A stretch of 64,000 nucleotides of DNA from Mobilicoccus massiliensis (GTDB lineage Bacteria; Actinomycetota; Actinomycetes; Actinomycetales; Dermatophilaceae), in assembly GCF_000826525.2 (NCBI RefSeq), contig NZ_LN651330.1, forward strand, positions 435,857-499,856, in the 5' to 3' direction. The stretch's first letter is position 1. Every line of letters starts with the position of its first letter. Position numbers and translations under genes: made by a program. Below, one piece after another: positions 10,429 to 18,431 of this stretch. The notes beneath the pieces are model-generated. The model searched no databases. It had not been told where the DNA came from and saw only the letters and a program-made list of their open reading frames with translations.

Positions 10429-11105
10429 AGGGTCGCTACGCGTTCGAGCGCATCGATGTCGAGAATCGTGACGTCACGACGTCCGCGGAGTTCGATGACA
10501 CCGGATGTGGAGAGAGCGGCAAGGCGCCGGCTCAGTGTTTCCGGCGTGGTGCCCAGGTAGGCGGCGATCTCCTGCTTCGCGATCGGCAGCCGCACGGTCG
10601 GCACGCCGTCTCGCATGCTCGCGGGCAGGTCCAACAAGTACGCGGCGACGCGGGCGCTGACGTCGCTGGAGGTGATCGCGGCCAGCAGTCGCTCGACGGA
10701 GGAGAGCCGGTCGGACAGAGTCCGCAGAATCCGCATACTGATGTCGGGGTACTCGCGCAGCAGGGTGGCAAGATCGGCGTGATCGAAGACGCACATCTGA
10801 CTGTCTTCGAGCGCGGTGACGAGCTCGCTGGGGCGATGGCCGGTGAGGAACGCCCGTTCTCCGACGACGTCGCCGTCGGTCACCGTGCGCAGAATCTGTT
10901 CTTGGCCGTTGGCGGCTGTGAGGCTCACCTTGAGCTGCCCGCTGTGCATGACCAGCAGACGCGACACCGAGTCCCCGGGGCCGTAGACGATCTCGCCCTT
11001 CTCCACACGCAGCGGGCGGACGAACTCCACGACGTGCAATTGCTGAGCCTGGGTGAGTCCTTGGAATATCGGGACGCGAGTGACACACAAATCGTCCTCG
11101 GGCAT
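10422..11105 (-). CDS. Crp/Fnr-family regulator of the adjacent metal genes
   Basis: 227 residues. A cyclic-nucleotide-type beta-barrel (about 14-125) is followed by the long dimer helix and a winged helix. The recognition helix holds TPETLSRRL, which keeps the ExxSR arrangement by which FNR proteins read TTGA half-sites. Only two cysteines are seen (C7 and one in MCVFD), so the four-cysteine Fe-S cluster of true FNR is absent. The effector is unknown; metal, redox or nitric oxide are possible. The gene is divergent from hma and the ATPase, with an FNR-like box between them, so these are its likely targets. Confidence 0.88.
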   Translation of the reverse strand: MPEDDLCVTRVPIFQGLTQAQQLHVVEFVRPLRVEKGEIVYGPGDSVSRLLVMHSGQLKVSLTAANGQEQILRTVTDGDVVGERAFLTGHRPSELVTALEDSQMCVFDHADLATLLREYPDISMRILRTLSDRLSSVERLLAAITSSDVSARVAAYLLDLPASMRDGVPTVRLPIAKQEIAAYLGTTPETLSRRLAALSTSGVIELRGRRDVTILDIDALERVATLQ

Positions 11106-11184
11106 GCCGCCAGGCTACCGGAACCGGCAGCGACGGCACCGTGGATGACGCCGAGACAGGATTCTCGGCACTCGTGATCCGCAC

Positions 11185-11233
11185 TTGACCTGCGTCAAGG
11201 AGTTCTGAGCGGCGCGAACCTAGCGTGAGGGTT
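11185..11233 (+). promoter_or_regulatory. FNR-like box and class II promoter of the hma gene
   Basis: A perfect palindrome TTGAC-N4-GTCAA lies at 11185-11198, centred at 11191.5. A TAGCGT -10 box lies at 11221-11226, predicting a start near 11233. The box centre is therefore at about -41.5, the classical position for activation by Crp/Fnr proteins. The regulator with a matching ExxSR recognition helix is encoded next door. Confidence 0.75.
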
Positions 11234-11270
11234 GTCAAGAGGGAAAACCCATCACGAAAGGAAATTCACA

Positions 11271-11504
11271 ATGACGACGTCCGCCACCACCCGCACTGTC
11301 CTGCGAGCCGAGGGATTCTCTTGCCCCTCCTGTGTGGCCAAGATCGAGAAGCAGGTCGGCCGCCTCAAGGGCGTCGAGAGCGTGAAGGTTCACTTCGCCT
11401 CCGCCCGCATCGAGGTCGACCACGACGCCGAACGCGTCTCCGCGGACGACCTTGTCGCCGCCGTCGCCAAGGCCGGCTATAAGGCCGCCCCCTCGGCGTT
11501 CTGA
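11271..11504 (+). CDS. Heavy-metal-associated (CopZ-like) metallochaperone
   Basis: 77 residues, one HMA domain with the metal-binding FSCPSC motif near residues 17-22 and the ferredoxin-like beta-alpha-beta pattern. It should carry Cu(I), Zn or a similar ion in the cytosol and hand it to the neighbouring P-type ATPase, which has no HMA domain of its own. The ATG at 11271 is chosen because AAAGGA lies eight bases upstream; an in-frame start at 11232 lacks one. A strong hairpin follows the stop, which would yield a short abundant transcript. Confidence 0.92.
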   Translation: MTTSATTRTVLRAEGFSCPSCVAKIEKQVGRLKGVESVKVHFASARIEVDHDAERVSADDLVAAVAKAGYKAAPSAF

Positions 11505-11517
11505 AAACAACGCCACA

Positions 11518-11557
11518 CCCCGGCCATGGCGTTCCCCAATTAGCGCCACGGCCGGGG
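11518..11557 (+). terminator. Terminator or attenuator between hma and the ATPase
   Basis: A 14-bp stem with one mismatch (CCCCGGCC-A-TGGCG paired with CGCCA-C-GGCCGGGG) and a 12-base AT-rich loop lies 13 bases after the hma stop. The following tract is not a strict T-run. Partial read-through would set a high chaperone-to-pump ratio. Confidence 0.6.
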
Positions 11558-11622
11558 CGTATTCCATCTCGCCCCACGGCGTCGGTCCACCGACACGAAT
11601 CCCAGAAAGGTCGTCATCGGAA

Positions 11623-13626
11623 ATGAAGAAACTCCCAAGATGGATTCATGGGAACTGGCCGGTTCCCGTCTTATCGGGCGTGCTCATCGCCATCTCGTTC
11701 GCCATCCAGTGGCTGGGCGCAGGGGCGGCCGACATCAGCGTCGGCCCTCGATGGTGGGTCGACGCCGGCGATCACGCCACCCACACCGGCGGTGCCTTCA
11801 CCCTCGGAGACGCCTTCATGCTGGCTGCCGCCGTCGTGGCCGGTTACGGGATCGCGGTGAAGGCCGTTCGAGCGCTGATCGTCAGGGTCATCGGTATCGA
11901 CCTGCTCGTGTCTGTCGCCGCGATCGGCGCGATCGTCATCGGCAACTTCTGGGAGGCCGCCGCGGTGACGTTCCTGTTCGCGATCGGGCACGCGCTGGAA
12001 GCCGCCACCCTGAACAAGACACGCTCGGCACTGGCCGAGCTCGTCGCCGTGGCCCCGGACTCCGCGATCGTCGTTCGCGACGGCGGGCAACAGGAGATCC
12101 CTGCCTCTCAGGTGAGGATGGGCGAGATCGTCCTGGTGAAGAACGGCGCGAAGGTGCCGGTCGACGGCCAGGTCGTCGCCGGCACCGGGGCCCTCGACGA
12201 AGCCTCCATCACCGGTGAATCGATCCCGGTGGAGAAGACCGAGGGGAGCCAGGTTTTCGCCGGGACGGTCTCCCGCGGCGGTTTCCTGCAGGTGTCGGCC
12301 ACCGGCATCGGCGCGGACACCACCCTGGCCCGCATCATCCACCGCGTGGAGGAGGCCCAGGACGCCAAGGCGAAGACTCAGGCCTTCATGGACCGCTTCT
12401 CCCGCTGGTACACACCGGCCGTGATGGTGCTGGCACTCGTGGCCGGGCTGGTCACCGGTGACGTGGTCCTGGCCCTGACCTTGCTGGTCATCGGCTGTCC
12501 TGGCGCCATGGTGATCTCCATTCCGGTCGCGATCGTGGCCGGTATCGGGCGCGCGGCCCGCAACGGCATCCTCATCAAGGGCGGGGAGTTCCTCGAGACC
12601 TCGGCGAAGATATCCGCTGTTGCCGTGGACAAGACCGGCACCCTCACCGAGGGTCGGCCCCGCCTGACGGATGTCGTGGTCCTGGACCCCGCGCTGGAAC
12701 GGACCGAGGTGCTGCGCTGGGCAGCGGCCGCCGAGGCCGGCTCCGAGCACCCGCTGGCCCGTCCCATCCTGGAGACGGCCGAAGCCGAGGGAGTCGGCCC
12801 GCGGGGTGTCCCCGGCACCGTCACGCCGGTCCCTGGCAAGGGCATCGTGTCCGAGGTCGGTGGCCGTCTCGTGCTGATCGGCAACCCGCCGCTGCTGGAG
12901 CAGTACGGCATTGCCGAGGCCGCCGCCGAAGCGGCCCAGGCGGCTGAGGATCTGGCCGCCGAGGGCAAGACGCCCATGATCGTCGCGGTCGACCAGAGGG
13001 TCATCGGTGTCGTCGCCGTCGCCGATCAGACCCGCCGGGATGCGCCCGAGATGGTCGCCCGCCTGCATCGGGCAGGCGTCGAGAAGGTGGTCATGCTCAC
13101 CGGCGACACCCGGCTGGTGGCCGAGGCCGTCGGAAAGGCCACCGGGATCGATGAGATCCACGCCTCCCTGCTGCCCGAGGACAAGCTGGACGCGGTCACC
13201 CGTCTCCAGCGTCAGGGTCACACGATTGCCATGGTGGGCGACGGCGTCAACGACGCCCCGGCTCTGGCCACCGCGGACATCGGCGTGGCGATGGGCGCGG
13301 CCGGTTCTGCCGTGGCCGTGGAGACCGCGGACATCGCCCTCATGGGAGACAACCTCCTCAAACTGCCGGAGGGCATCGGCCTGGCCAAGCGGACCGTGTC
13401 GGTGATGCGACAGAACATCTCGATCGCCCTGATCACCGTGGTTCTGCTGCTTGCAGGGGTCTTCGCCGGCGGAGTCACCATGTCGATCGGCATGCTCGTC
13501 CACGAAGCCTCCGTGCTGGTGGTGATCGCCAACGCGATGCGACTGCTGCGCAACACCTCAGACTCCACAGCCATGCCGAGGGCGGGGCGGACCATCGCAC
13601 CGACAACCGAGCCGGTGCCCGTCTGA
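11623..13626 (+). CDS. P1B-type heavy-metal-transporting ATPase, CPG variant
   Basis: 667 residues. The phosphorylation motif DKTGTLT (Asp336), the actuator loop ITGESIPVEK and the hinge GDGVNDAP show an intact P-type ATPase. The membrane metal-site motif is CPG (292-294), not CPC or SPC. The last helix carries HEASVLVVIANAMRLL. There is no N-terminal HMA domain; the separate chaperone upstream probably supplies the ion. The ATG at 11623 begins MKKLPRW; the frame is open upstream, but that would overlap hma. The transported ion (Cu, Zn, Cd or Co) cannot be decided from sequence alone. The role is metal export or homeostasis. Confidence 0.92.
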   Translation: MKKLPRWIHGNWPVPVLSGVLIAISFAIQWLGAGAADISVGPRWWVDAGDHATHTGGAFTLGDAFMLAAAVVAGYGIAVKAVRALIVRVIGIDLLVSVAAIGAIVIGNFWEAAAVTFLFAIGHALEAATLNKTRSALAELVAVAPDSAIVVRDGGQQEIPASQVRMGEIVLVKNGAKVPVDGQVVAGTGALDEASITGESIPVEKTEGSQVFAGTVSRGGFLQVSATGIGADTTLARIIHRVEEAQDAKAKTQAFMDRFSRWYTPAVMVLALVAGLVTGDVVLALTLLVIGCPGAMVISIPVAIVAGIGRAARNGILIKGGEFLETSAKISAVAVDKTGTLTEGRPRLTDVVVLDPALERTEVLRWAAAAEAGSEHPLARPILETAEAEGVGPRGVPGTVTPVPGKGIVSEVGGRLVLIGNPPLLEQYGIAEAAAEAAQAAEDLAAEGKTPMIVAVDQRVIGVVAVADQTRRDAPEMVARLHRAGVEKVVMLTGDTRLVAEAVGKATGIDEIHASLLPEDKLDAVTRLQRQGHTIAMVGDGVNDAPALATADIGVAMGAAGSAVAVETADIALMGDNLLKLPEGIGLAKRTVSVMRQNISIALITVVLLLAGVFAGGVTMSIGMLVHEASVLVVIANAMRLLRNTSDSTAMPRAGRTIAPTTEPVPV

Positions 13627-13698
13627 CCTCACCGAATGACAGCGGGGCCGCGGCCCTGGCTGATTCGAAGAACGCCGACCATCGAGATCACGACACGA

Positions 13699-13736
13699 AC
13701 CGAGGCCGATCATGAGCGGAAGGAATCGGCCTCGGT
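13699..13736. terminator. Bidirectional terminator between the ATPase and marR genes
   Basis: A 12-bp perfect stem (ACCGAGGCCGAT and complement) with a 14-base loop lies between two convergent genes. It can serve both strands. Confidence 0.65.
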
Positions 13737-13762
13737 CTCGTGCGAGGGGTCGTTCGCGAGGG

Positions 13763-14266
13763 TCAGCCGGACTCGAGGGGAATGAGCAGATGACGCAGGG
13801 CGTCGGCCAGGCCGGCACGCTCGCCCGTCTCGACGTGGGCGAGGATCTGCTGCTCGTGGCTCATCAGCGCGCGCAGGGCGTCGTCGACGGCGGCCGCGCC
13901 CGGCTCGAGCAGGCGCACCTTGACCCCGCGGCGGTCGTGCGGATCCGGGCGGCGTTCGACGAAGCCCCGCGCAGCCAGACGGTCGATGCGGTTGGTCATC
14001 GTGCCGCTGGTCGAGAGCGTCTGTTGGACGAGTGCGCCGGGGGAGAGTTCGTACGGCTGCCCGGCGCGGCGCAGCGCGGAGAGGACGTCGAACTCCCAAC
14101 CCTCGAGCCCGCGGGTCGAGAACGCCTCGGCGCGGGCGCGTTCCAGGTGGCGCGCGAGACGCGTGACCCGTGAGAGCACCTGCATCGGCGCGACGTCGAG
14201 CTCGGGAAGTTCCCGACCCCACGCGGCGACGATGCGGTCGACCTCGTCATCGGACGCCGGTGGCAC
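13763..14266 (-). CDS. MarR-family transcriptional regulator
   Basis: 167 residues from a GTG preceded by AAGGAAGG. The winged helix is seen in WEFDVLSALRRAG, LSPGALVQQTLSTSGTMTNRIDRLAARGFVERRPDPHDRRGVKV; the DPHDRRG wing is diagnostic. The N-terminal part (about 40 residues) and the C-terminal helix should form the dimer interface. It lies downstream of, and on the same strand as, the MHS transporter but is separated by a strong terminator. Its target is not evident; the transporter or the aromatic pathway are candidates. Confidence 0.88.
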   Translation of the reverse strand: MPPASDDEVDRIVAAWGRELPELDVAPMQVLSRVTRLARHLERARAEAFSTRGLEGWEFDVLSALRRAGQPYELSPGALVQQTLSTSGTMTNRIDRLAARGFVERRPDPHDRRGVKVRLLEPGAAAVDDALRALMSHEQQILAHVETGERAGLADALRHLLIPLESG

Positions 14267-14364
14267 GCGTGGTCCTTCCTTCCAGACCGTCGGGTTGCCC
14301 CAGCAGTCTACGGGCGAGGCCCGCGTCTCGAACCGACGACACGAAGGGAGAACCGGACAGACGA

Positions 14365-14399
14365 AAGGCCCGGGTCCGATCGGATCGGACCCGGGCCTT
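14365..14399. terminator. Strong hairpin terminator after the MHS transporter
   Basis: Near-perfect 17-bp inverted repeat (AAGGCCCGGGTCCGATC and complement around one central G) between the transporter stop and the marR start. It insulates marR from the transporter. Confidence 0.75.
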
Positions 14400-14412
14400 C
14401 CAGGGGGCGGCG

Positions 14413-15822
14413 TCAGTCGTGCGCGGTGACGCCGGCGTCCATGCGGTAGTCCTTGGACTCCACCATGAGGTAGCAGCAGATCACCGAGATCGTCGAGAGC
14501 ACGGCGAGCATGATGCCGACGTTGATGCTCTGCCCCTCGGCGACGAACCGGGCCGCGATCAGCGGCGGGATCGCGCCGCCGAGCACGCCCGCGAGGTTGT
14601 AGCCGAGGCCCGCGCCGGTGTAGCGGTAGCGGGCCTTGAACATCTCCGGCAGTGCGGCGCCCGCGGGACCGTACGCGACGCCGAAGATGACCAGCGTGCC
14701 GAGGAGCCCGACCACGTAGAGCGCGGTGATGCCCGAGTCGAGCATGGGGAACAGCAGCAGCGACCAGATCACCGCCATCGCGCAGGAGATCATGATGACG
14801 CGCCGACGGCCGATGCGGTCCGACCACATCGCCGACGCCGCGATCGACAGGCCGAAGAGGATCGCCGAGAGCGCACCCATCGTCAGCACGAACGGCATCG
14901 AGTAGCCGAGCTGCTTGGTGGCGTAGCTCGTGAGGAACGACGTGCCCATGTAGAACAGCGAGAACAGCGAGGCGAGGGCGCCGCCGGCGATGAGGATCTG
15001 CTTCCACTGGTCGCGGATCGCGTCGAGGAACGGCAGCTTGCGATCCGGGTCCTGCCCGAGGTTCTGCTCGGCCTGCTTGAAGACCGGCGTCTCGTCGACG
15101 GCGAGGCGGATCCACAGGCCGATGATGACGAGCAGGGCCGACATGAGGAACGGGATGCGCCAGCCGATCGTCATGAAGAAGCTGTCGACATCCGCCTTGT
15201 TCCCCTGCGTGAACAGCAGGAACGTCAGCGAGGAGAGGAAGAACGCGAACGCCGGGCCGAGCTGCGGCCACATCGCCATCATGCCGCGCTTGCCCGCGGG
15301 GGCGTATTCCGCGGTGAGCAGGGTCGCGCCGGCCCATTCGCCGCCGACGGCGAATCCCTGGAAGAAGCGGGCGGCCACGAGCAGCGTCGGCGCCCAGATG
15401 CCGATCCCGTTCGGGACCATCCCGAACACGCCCGTGGAGTAGCCGGGCAGAAGGCCGATGCCGACCGTCGCGATACCCATGATGAGCAGCGTCCATACCA
15501 GAGTGCGCTTGCGGCCGATGCGGTCACCGTAGTGGCCGAAGACGATCGCACCGACCGGCCGTGCGAAGAACGCGACCGCGAACGTCGCGAACGACTGCAG
15601 TGTCGCGGTGTTCGGGTCCGACTTGGCGAAGAAGATCGTGGGGAACACCAGCGCCGCTGCCGTTCCGAAGATGAAGAAGTCGTAGAACTCGATCGTCGTA
15701 CCGATGGAGCTCGCCGCCGCCACGCGCTTGAGCGAGACCTTTCGCTCGGGAACAGGAGCCGCGTCCTTCTCCCAGTCGAATAGTTCGTTCGGGTTCTCCG
15801 CCCCGAGCACCGATTCAGACAC
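14413..15822 (-). CDS. MFS transporter, metabolite:H+ symporter (MHS) type
   Basis: 469 residues from a GTG at 15822 (VSESVLGAENPNELFDWEKD), with AGAAGGG about ten bases upstream. Twelve hydrophobic helices are expected. Family motifs are GTTIEFYDFFIFG in helix 1, FGHYGDRIGRKRTL between helices 2 and 3, and RFFQGFAVGGEWAGA in helix 4. Related proteins (ShiA, ProP and KgtP types) import organic acids or osmolytes with protons. The substrate here is unknown; the nearby catabolic cluster makes an aromatic or dicarboxylic acid plausible. The open frame extends to 15909, but the extension is basic and not family-like. Confidence 0.86.
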   Translation of the reverse strand: MSESVLGAENPNELFDWEKDAAPVPERKVSLKRVAAASSIGTTIEFYDFFIFGTAAALVFPTIFFAKSDPNTATLQSFATFAVAFFARPVGAIVFGHYGDRIGRKRTLVWTLLIMGIATVGIGLLPGYSTGVFGMVPNGIGIWAPTLLVAARFFQGFAVGGEWAGATLLTAEYAPAGKRGMMAMWPQLGPAFAFFLSSLTFLLFTQGNKADVDSFFMTIGWRIPFLMSALLVIIGLWIRLAVDETPVFKQAEQNLGQDPDRKLPFLDAIRDQWKQILIAGGALASLFSLFYMGTSFLTSYATKQLGYSMPFVLTMGALSAILFGLSIAASAMWSDRIGRRRVIMISCAMAVIWSLLLFPMLDSGITALYVVGLLGTLVIFGVAYGPAGAALPEMFKARYRYTGAGLGYNLAGVLGGAIPPLIAARFVAEGQSINVGIMLAVLSTISVICCYLMVESKDYRMDAGVTAHD

Positions 15823-16162
15823 CGCTGTCGCATCCCTTCTCTGGAGTGCTCGCGACGTCGTTGTCGCGACCGGCCGCCGTCGCCGCCCGGGTGCACCTGA
15901 TGTCCACAACGATCAGCGAGAACGCGAACGGCGGGTAGAGGGCTGTCTTCCACCGGCACGTTTGGTGCGACGGCCAGATCGCCGGTTCGAGGAACGGTCG
16001 CCCGGTGACGACGAACGGTCGTCCGAGACCGCGTGGTCGCGCGCTACGGCGGCTCCAAGCTTCACGGCCGCGTCGATGAGGACGACGTCGGCAGTGCGCC
16101 GCTGGCGTCGAATCCGGGAAACGGCGGCTGTCTCGGCGGCTCGGGAGCGGAGGTGACGGGGG
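15823..16162. other. 340-base intergenic stretch with no gene recognised
   Basis: The region lies between the MHS transporter start and the TetR gene, which is on the same strand. No plausible protein is seen. A nine-base direct repeat GAACGGTCG occurs near 15993 and 16014. The promoter of the transporter should lie here, but no clear boxes stand out. Confidence 0.4.
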
Positions 16163-16804
16163 TCAGTCGGTCTTCGTCCCCAGGGTGGGCCGGGGCTCGA
16201 TGCCCGTGAGGCCGTTCCACGCGAGGTTGACGAGGTGGGAGGCGACCTCGTCCTTCTTGAACTTCGGGGAGTCGAGCCACCACTGCCCGGTGAGCGCCAC
16301 CATGCCGACGAGCATCTGCGCGTAGATCGGCGCGGTCTTGGGGTCGAGCCCGGAGGCCTTGAACTGGGCGGCGAGGATGTGCTCGACCTGGCTCGCGACG
16401 TCGCTGATGAGCGAGGCGAACGAGCCGGTCGACTGCCCGGTGGGCGAATCACGCACGAGGATGCGGAACCCCTCGCTGGAGTTCTCCACGTAATCCAGCA
16501 GCGCGAGCGCGGCGCGTTCGACCAGGGCCCGGGCGTGCGTGCGTTCGTCGAGGGCTCCGGTGATCGCGTCGAGCAGCGTGCGGATCTCACGGTCGACGAC
16601 GACCGCGTACAACCCCTCCTTGCCGCCGAAGTGCTCGTACACGACCGGCTTGGAGACTCCGGCGCGGGCAGCGATCTCCTCGACGGTGGTGGCCTCGAAC
16701 CCCTTGTCGGCGAACAGGGTGCGCCCGATGACGATGAGCTGCTCGCGCCGCTGCTTGCCTGTCATGCGGGTGCGGGTGCTCCCGCTCGTCCTGCTGCTGC
16801 TCAC
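16163..16804 (-). CDS. TetR-family transcriptional regulator
   Basis: 213 residues from a GTG with GAGGAGAG upstream. The N-terminal domain (about 15-62) matches TetR_N: RREQLIVIGRTLFADKGFEATTVEEIAARAGVSKPVVYEHFGGKEGLY. The C-terminal helical ligand domain includes LTGQWWLDSP and an EVASHLVNLAWNGL end, as in regulators of fatty-acid or efflux genes. Its target is not evident; autoregulation and control of the downstream MHS transporter are possible. It is separated from the pca genes by a repeat-like element. Confidence 0.88.
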   Translation of the reverse strand: MSSSRTSGSTRTRMTGKQRREQLIVIGRTLFADKGFEATTVEEIAARAGVSKPVVYEHFGGKEGLYAVVVDREIRTLLDAITGALDERTHARALVERAALALLDYVENSSEGFRILVRDSPTGQSTGSFASLISDVASQVEHILAAQFKASGLDPKTAPIYAQMLVGMVALTGQWWLDSPKFKKDEVASHLVNLAWNGLTGIEPRPTLGTKTD

Positions 16805-16939
16805 TGACGTCTCTCCTCACCCGCGTGCCCCGACGGCGGCCGGCCTCGAATCCGCCGGCCGCTCGGCCCCCATCATGCCGTGTCCGATGGAACGGACCGG
16901 CGACCTCCCGAGACTCGCTGACGCGCCGGCACACGCCGC

Positions 16940-17056
16940 GATGGTTTCGAGACGGCCGCAGGCCTCCATGCTCGACCGAGGATCGGGTGAGTACGTCTCC
17001 CGTGGGTCGAGGAGACGCTGCGCACCGAAGCGGGCCCTGCGGTGTCGCGAAACCAC
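16940..17056. repeat. Repeat-like nested inverted-repeat element (REP/MITE-like)
   Basis: An imperfect outer inverted repeat (TGGTTTCGAGACGGCCGCAG near 16942, with TGCGGTGTCGCGAAACCA ending near 17055) encloses an inner CTCGACC/GGTCGAG pair. No coding sequence is seen. Its position after pcaJ and before the TetR gene suggests an interspersed palindromic repeat that may also act as a terminator. I did not find a second copy in the window. Confidence 0.5.
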
Positions 17057-17087
17057 CACTCCCAGGCCGCTTGCTGCTCGCCCTCGC

Positions 17088-17741
17088 TCAGGGGAGGGCC
17101 ACGTCGATGCCCATGCGGTCGCGCAGTTCCTCGGGGGTGGTGCCGAAGGTCTCGCGGATCCTCGCACGCCCGTTCTCGATGAGGAACACACCGTCGGCGG
17201 TGTAGACGCGGCTCACGCACGCCAGGCCGGTGGGCGGGAAGGTGAGTTCGGGGACGATCTTGCAGCTGCCGTCCTTGGCGAACAGCGTCATCATCACCCA
17301 CGTCTGGCGGGCTCCGATGGCGAGGTCCATGGCGCCGCCGACGGCGGGAATCGCGTCCGGTGCGCCGGTGGACCAGTTGGCGAGATCGCCGCCGGTGGAC
17401 ACCTGGAAGGCGCCCATGACGCAGACGTCGAGGTGACCGCCACGCATCATCCCGAAGGAGTCGCCGTGGTGGAAGTAGGAGGCCCCGGGGAGTTCGGTGA
17501 CGGGGATTTTGCCCGCGTTGATGAGGTCCACGTCGATCTCGTCACCCTTGGCCTCGGGGCCCATGCCGAGCATGCCGTTCTCGGTGTGCAGGGTGACGTC
17601 CTGCTCGCGGCGCAGGTAGTTGGATACCGAGGTCGGTTGCCCGATACCGAGATTGACGAACGAGCCGGGCTCGATGTCGCCGGCGACCAGCCGCGCGAGC
17701 TCGGCTTTGGACAACGGGGCGTTCATGGCGGGGGTTGCCAT
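17088..17741 (-). CDS. pcaJ: 3-oxoadipate CoA-transferase subunit B
   Basis: 217 residues. With PcaI it moves CoA from succinyl-CoA to 3-oxoadipate. The family signature is visible in GSFVNLGIGQPTSVSNY and in HTENGMLGMGP; the Glu of SENG/TENG is the catalytic nucleophile. The C-terminal half has GGAMDLAIGARQTWVMM. The ATG lies four bases after the pcaI stop with GGAGG inside the pcaI end, so they are coupled. This is the last gene of the minus-strand cat-pca cluster. Generic 3-oxoacid CoA-transferases are similar, but the neighbours settle the role. Confidence 0.92.
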   Translation of the reverse strand: MATPAMNAPLSKAELARLVAGDIEPGSFVNLGIGQPTSVSNYLRREQDVTLHTENGMLGMGPEAKGDEIDVDLINAGKIPVTELPGASYFHHGDSFGMMRGGHLDVCVMGAFQVSTGGDLANWSTGAPDAIPAVGGAMDLAIGARQTWVMMTLFAKDGSCKIVPELTFPPTGLACVSRVYTADGVFLIENGRARIRETFGTTPEELRDRMGIDVALP

Positions 17742-17744
17742 GGC

Positions 17745-18431
17745 TCAGGCCTCCTTCGGCGTGGCCGGGGCGGGGATCTCCACGACGGTGTCGACGAAGA
17801 TGCCGGGGGTGATGACGGCCTCGGGGTCGATGGCGCCGGTCTCGACGACCTCGGTGACCTGCACGACGGCGTGTTCGGCGGCCGTGCACATGATGGGGCC
17901 GAAGTTGCGGGCCGTCTTGCGGTACAGAAGGTTTCCGCGCCGATCCGACCGCAGCGCCTTGACCAGGGCGACGTCGCCGACGATGGGGGACTCCAGTACG
18001 TAGCCTCGGCCCTCGATGATGCGGGTCTCCTTGCCCTCGGCGAGTGGCGTGCCATAGGCGGTGGGGGTGAAGAACCCACCGATGCCCGCGCCGCCGGCTC
18101 GGATCCGCTCGGCCAGTGTGCCTTGGGGCACCACCTCGAGCTCGACCTTGCCCGCGCGGTAGGCCGCGTCGAAGTGGTGGCTGTCGTGCTGGCGCGGAAA
18201 GCTGCAGATCATCTTGGCGACCTTGCCGGCGGCGATGAGCGCGGCGAGACCCTCGTCACCGTTGCCGGCGTTGTTGTTGACGACGGTGAGGCCGGACACG
18301 TCACGCGCGAGGAGGGCCTCGATCAGCTCGACGGGCTGGCCCGCCTTGCCGAAGCCACCGATGAGGACGGTGTCACCGTCCTTGACGAGCGCAACCGCCT
18401 CCGCGGCGGATTCGGCGAACTTCGGGCTCAT
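17745..18431 (-). CDS. pcaI: 3-oxoadipate CoA-transferase subunit A
   Basis: 228 residues from the ATG that overlaps the pcaF stop (ATGA). The CoA-transferase family I motif is seen in DGDTVLIGGFGKAGQP, followed by LTVVNNNAGNGDEGLAALIAAG and GAGIGGFFTPTAYGT. It forms the heteromeric transferase with PcaJ. The frame is open further upstream, but that part reads antisense-like sequence inside pcaF. Confidence 0.92.
   Translation of the reverse strand: MSPKFAESAAEAVALVKDGDTVLIGGFGKAGQPVELIEALLARDVSGLTVVNNNAGNGDEGLAALIAAGKVAKMICSFPRQHDSHHFDAAYRAGKVELEVVPQGTLAERIRAGGAGIGGFFTPTAYGTPLAEGKETRIIEGRGYVLESPIVGDVALVKALRSDRRGNLLYRKTARNFGPIMCTAAEHAVVQVTEVVETGAIDPEAVITPGIFVDTVVEIPAPATPKEA

Noticed and set aside
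10422..11105. True oxygen-sensing FNR
   Set aside because: The cysteine set needed for a [4Fe-4S] cluster is absent; only a general Crp/Fnr call is supported.
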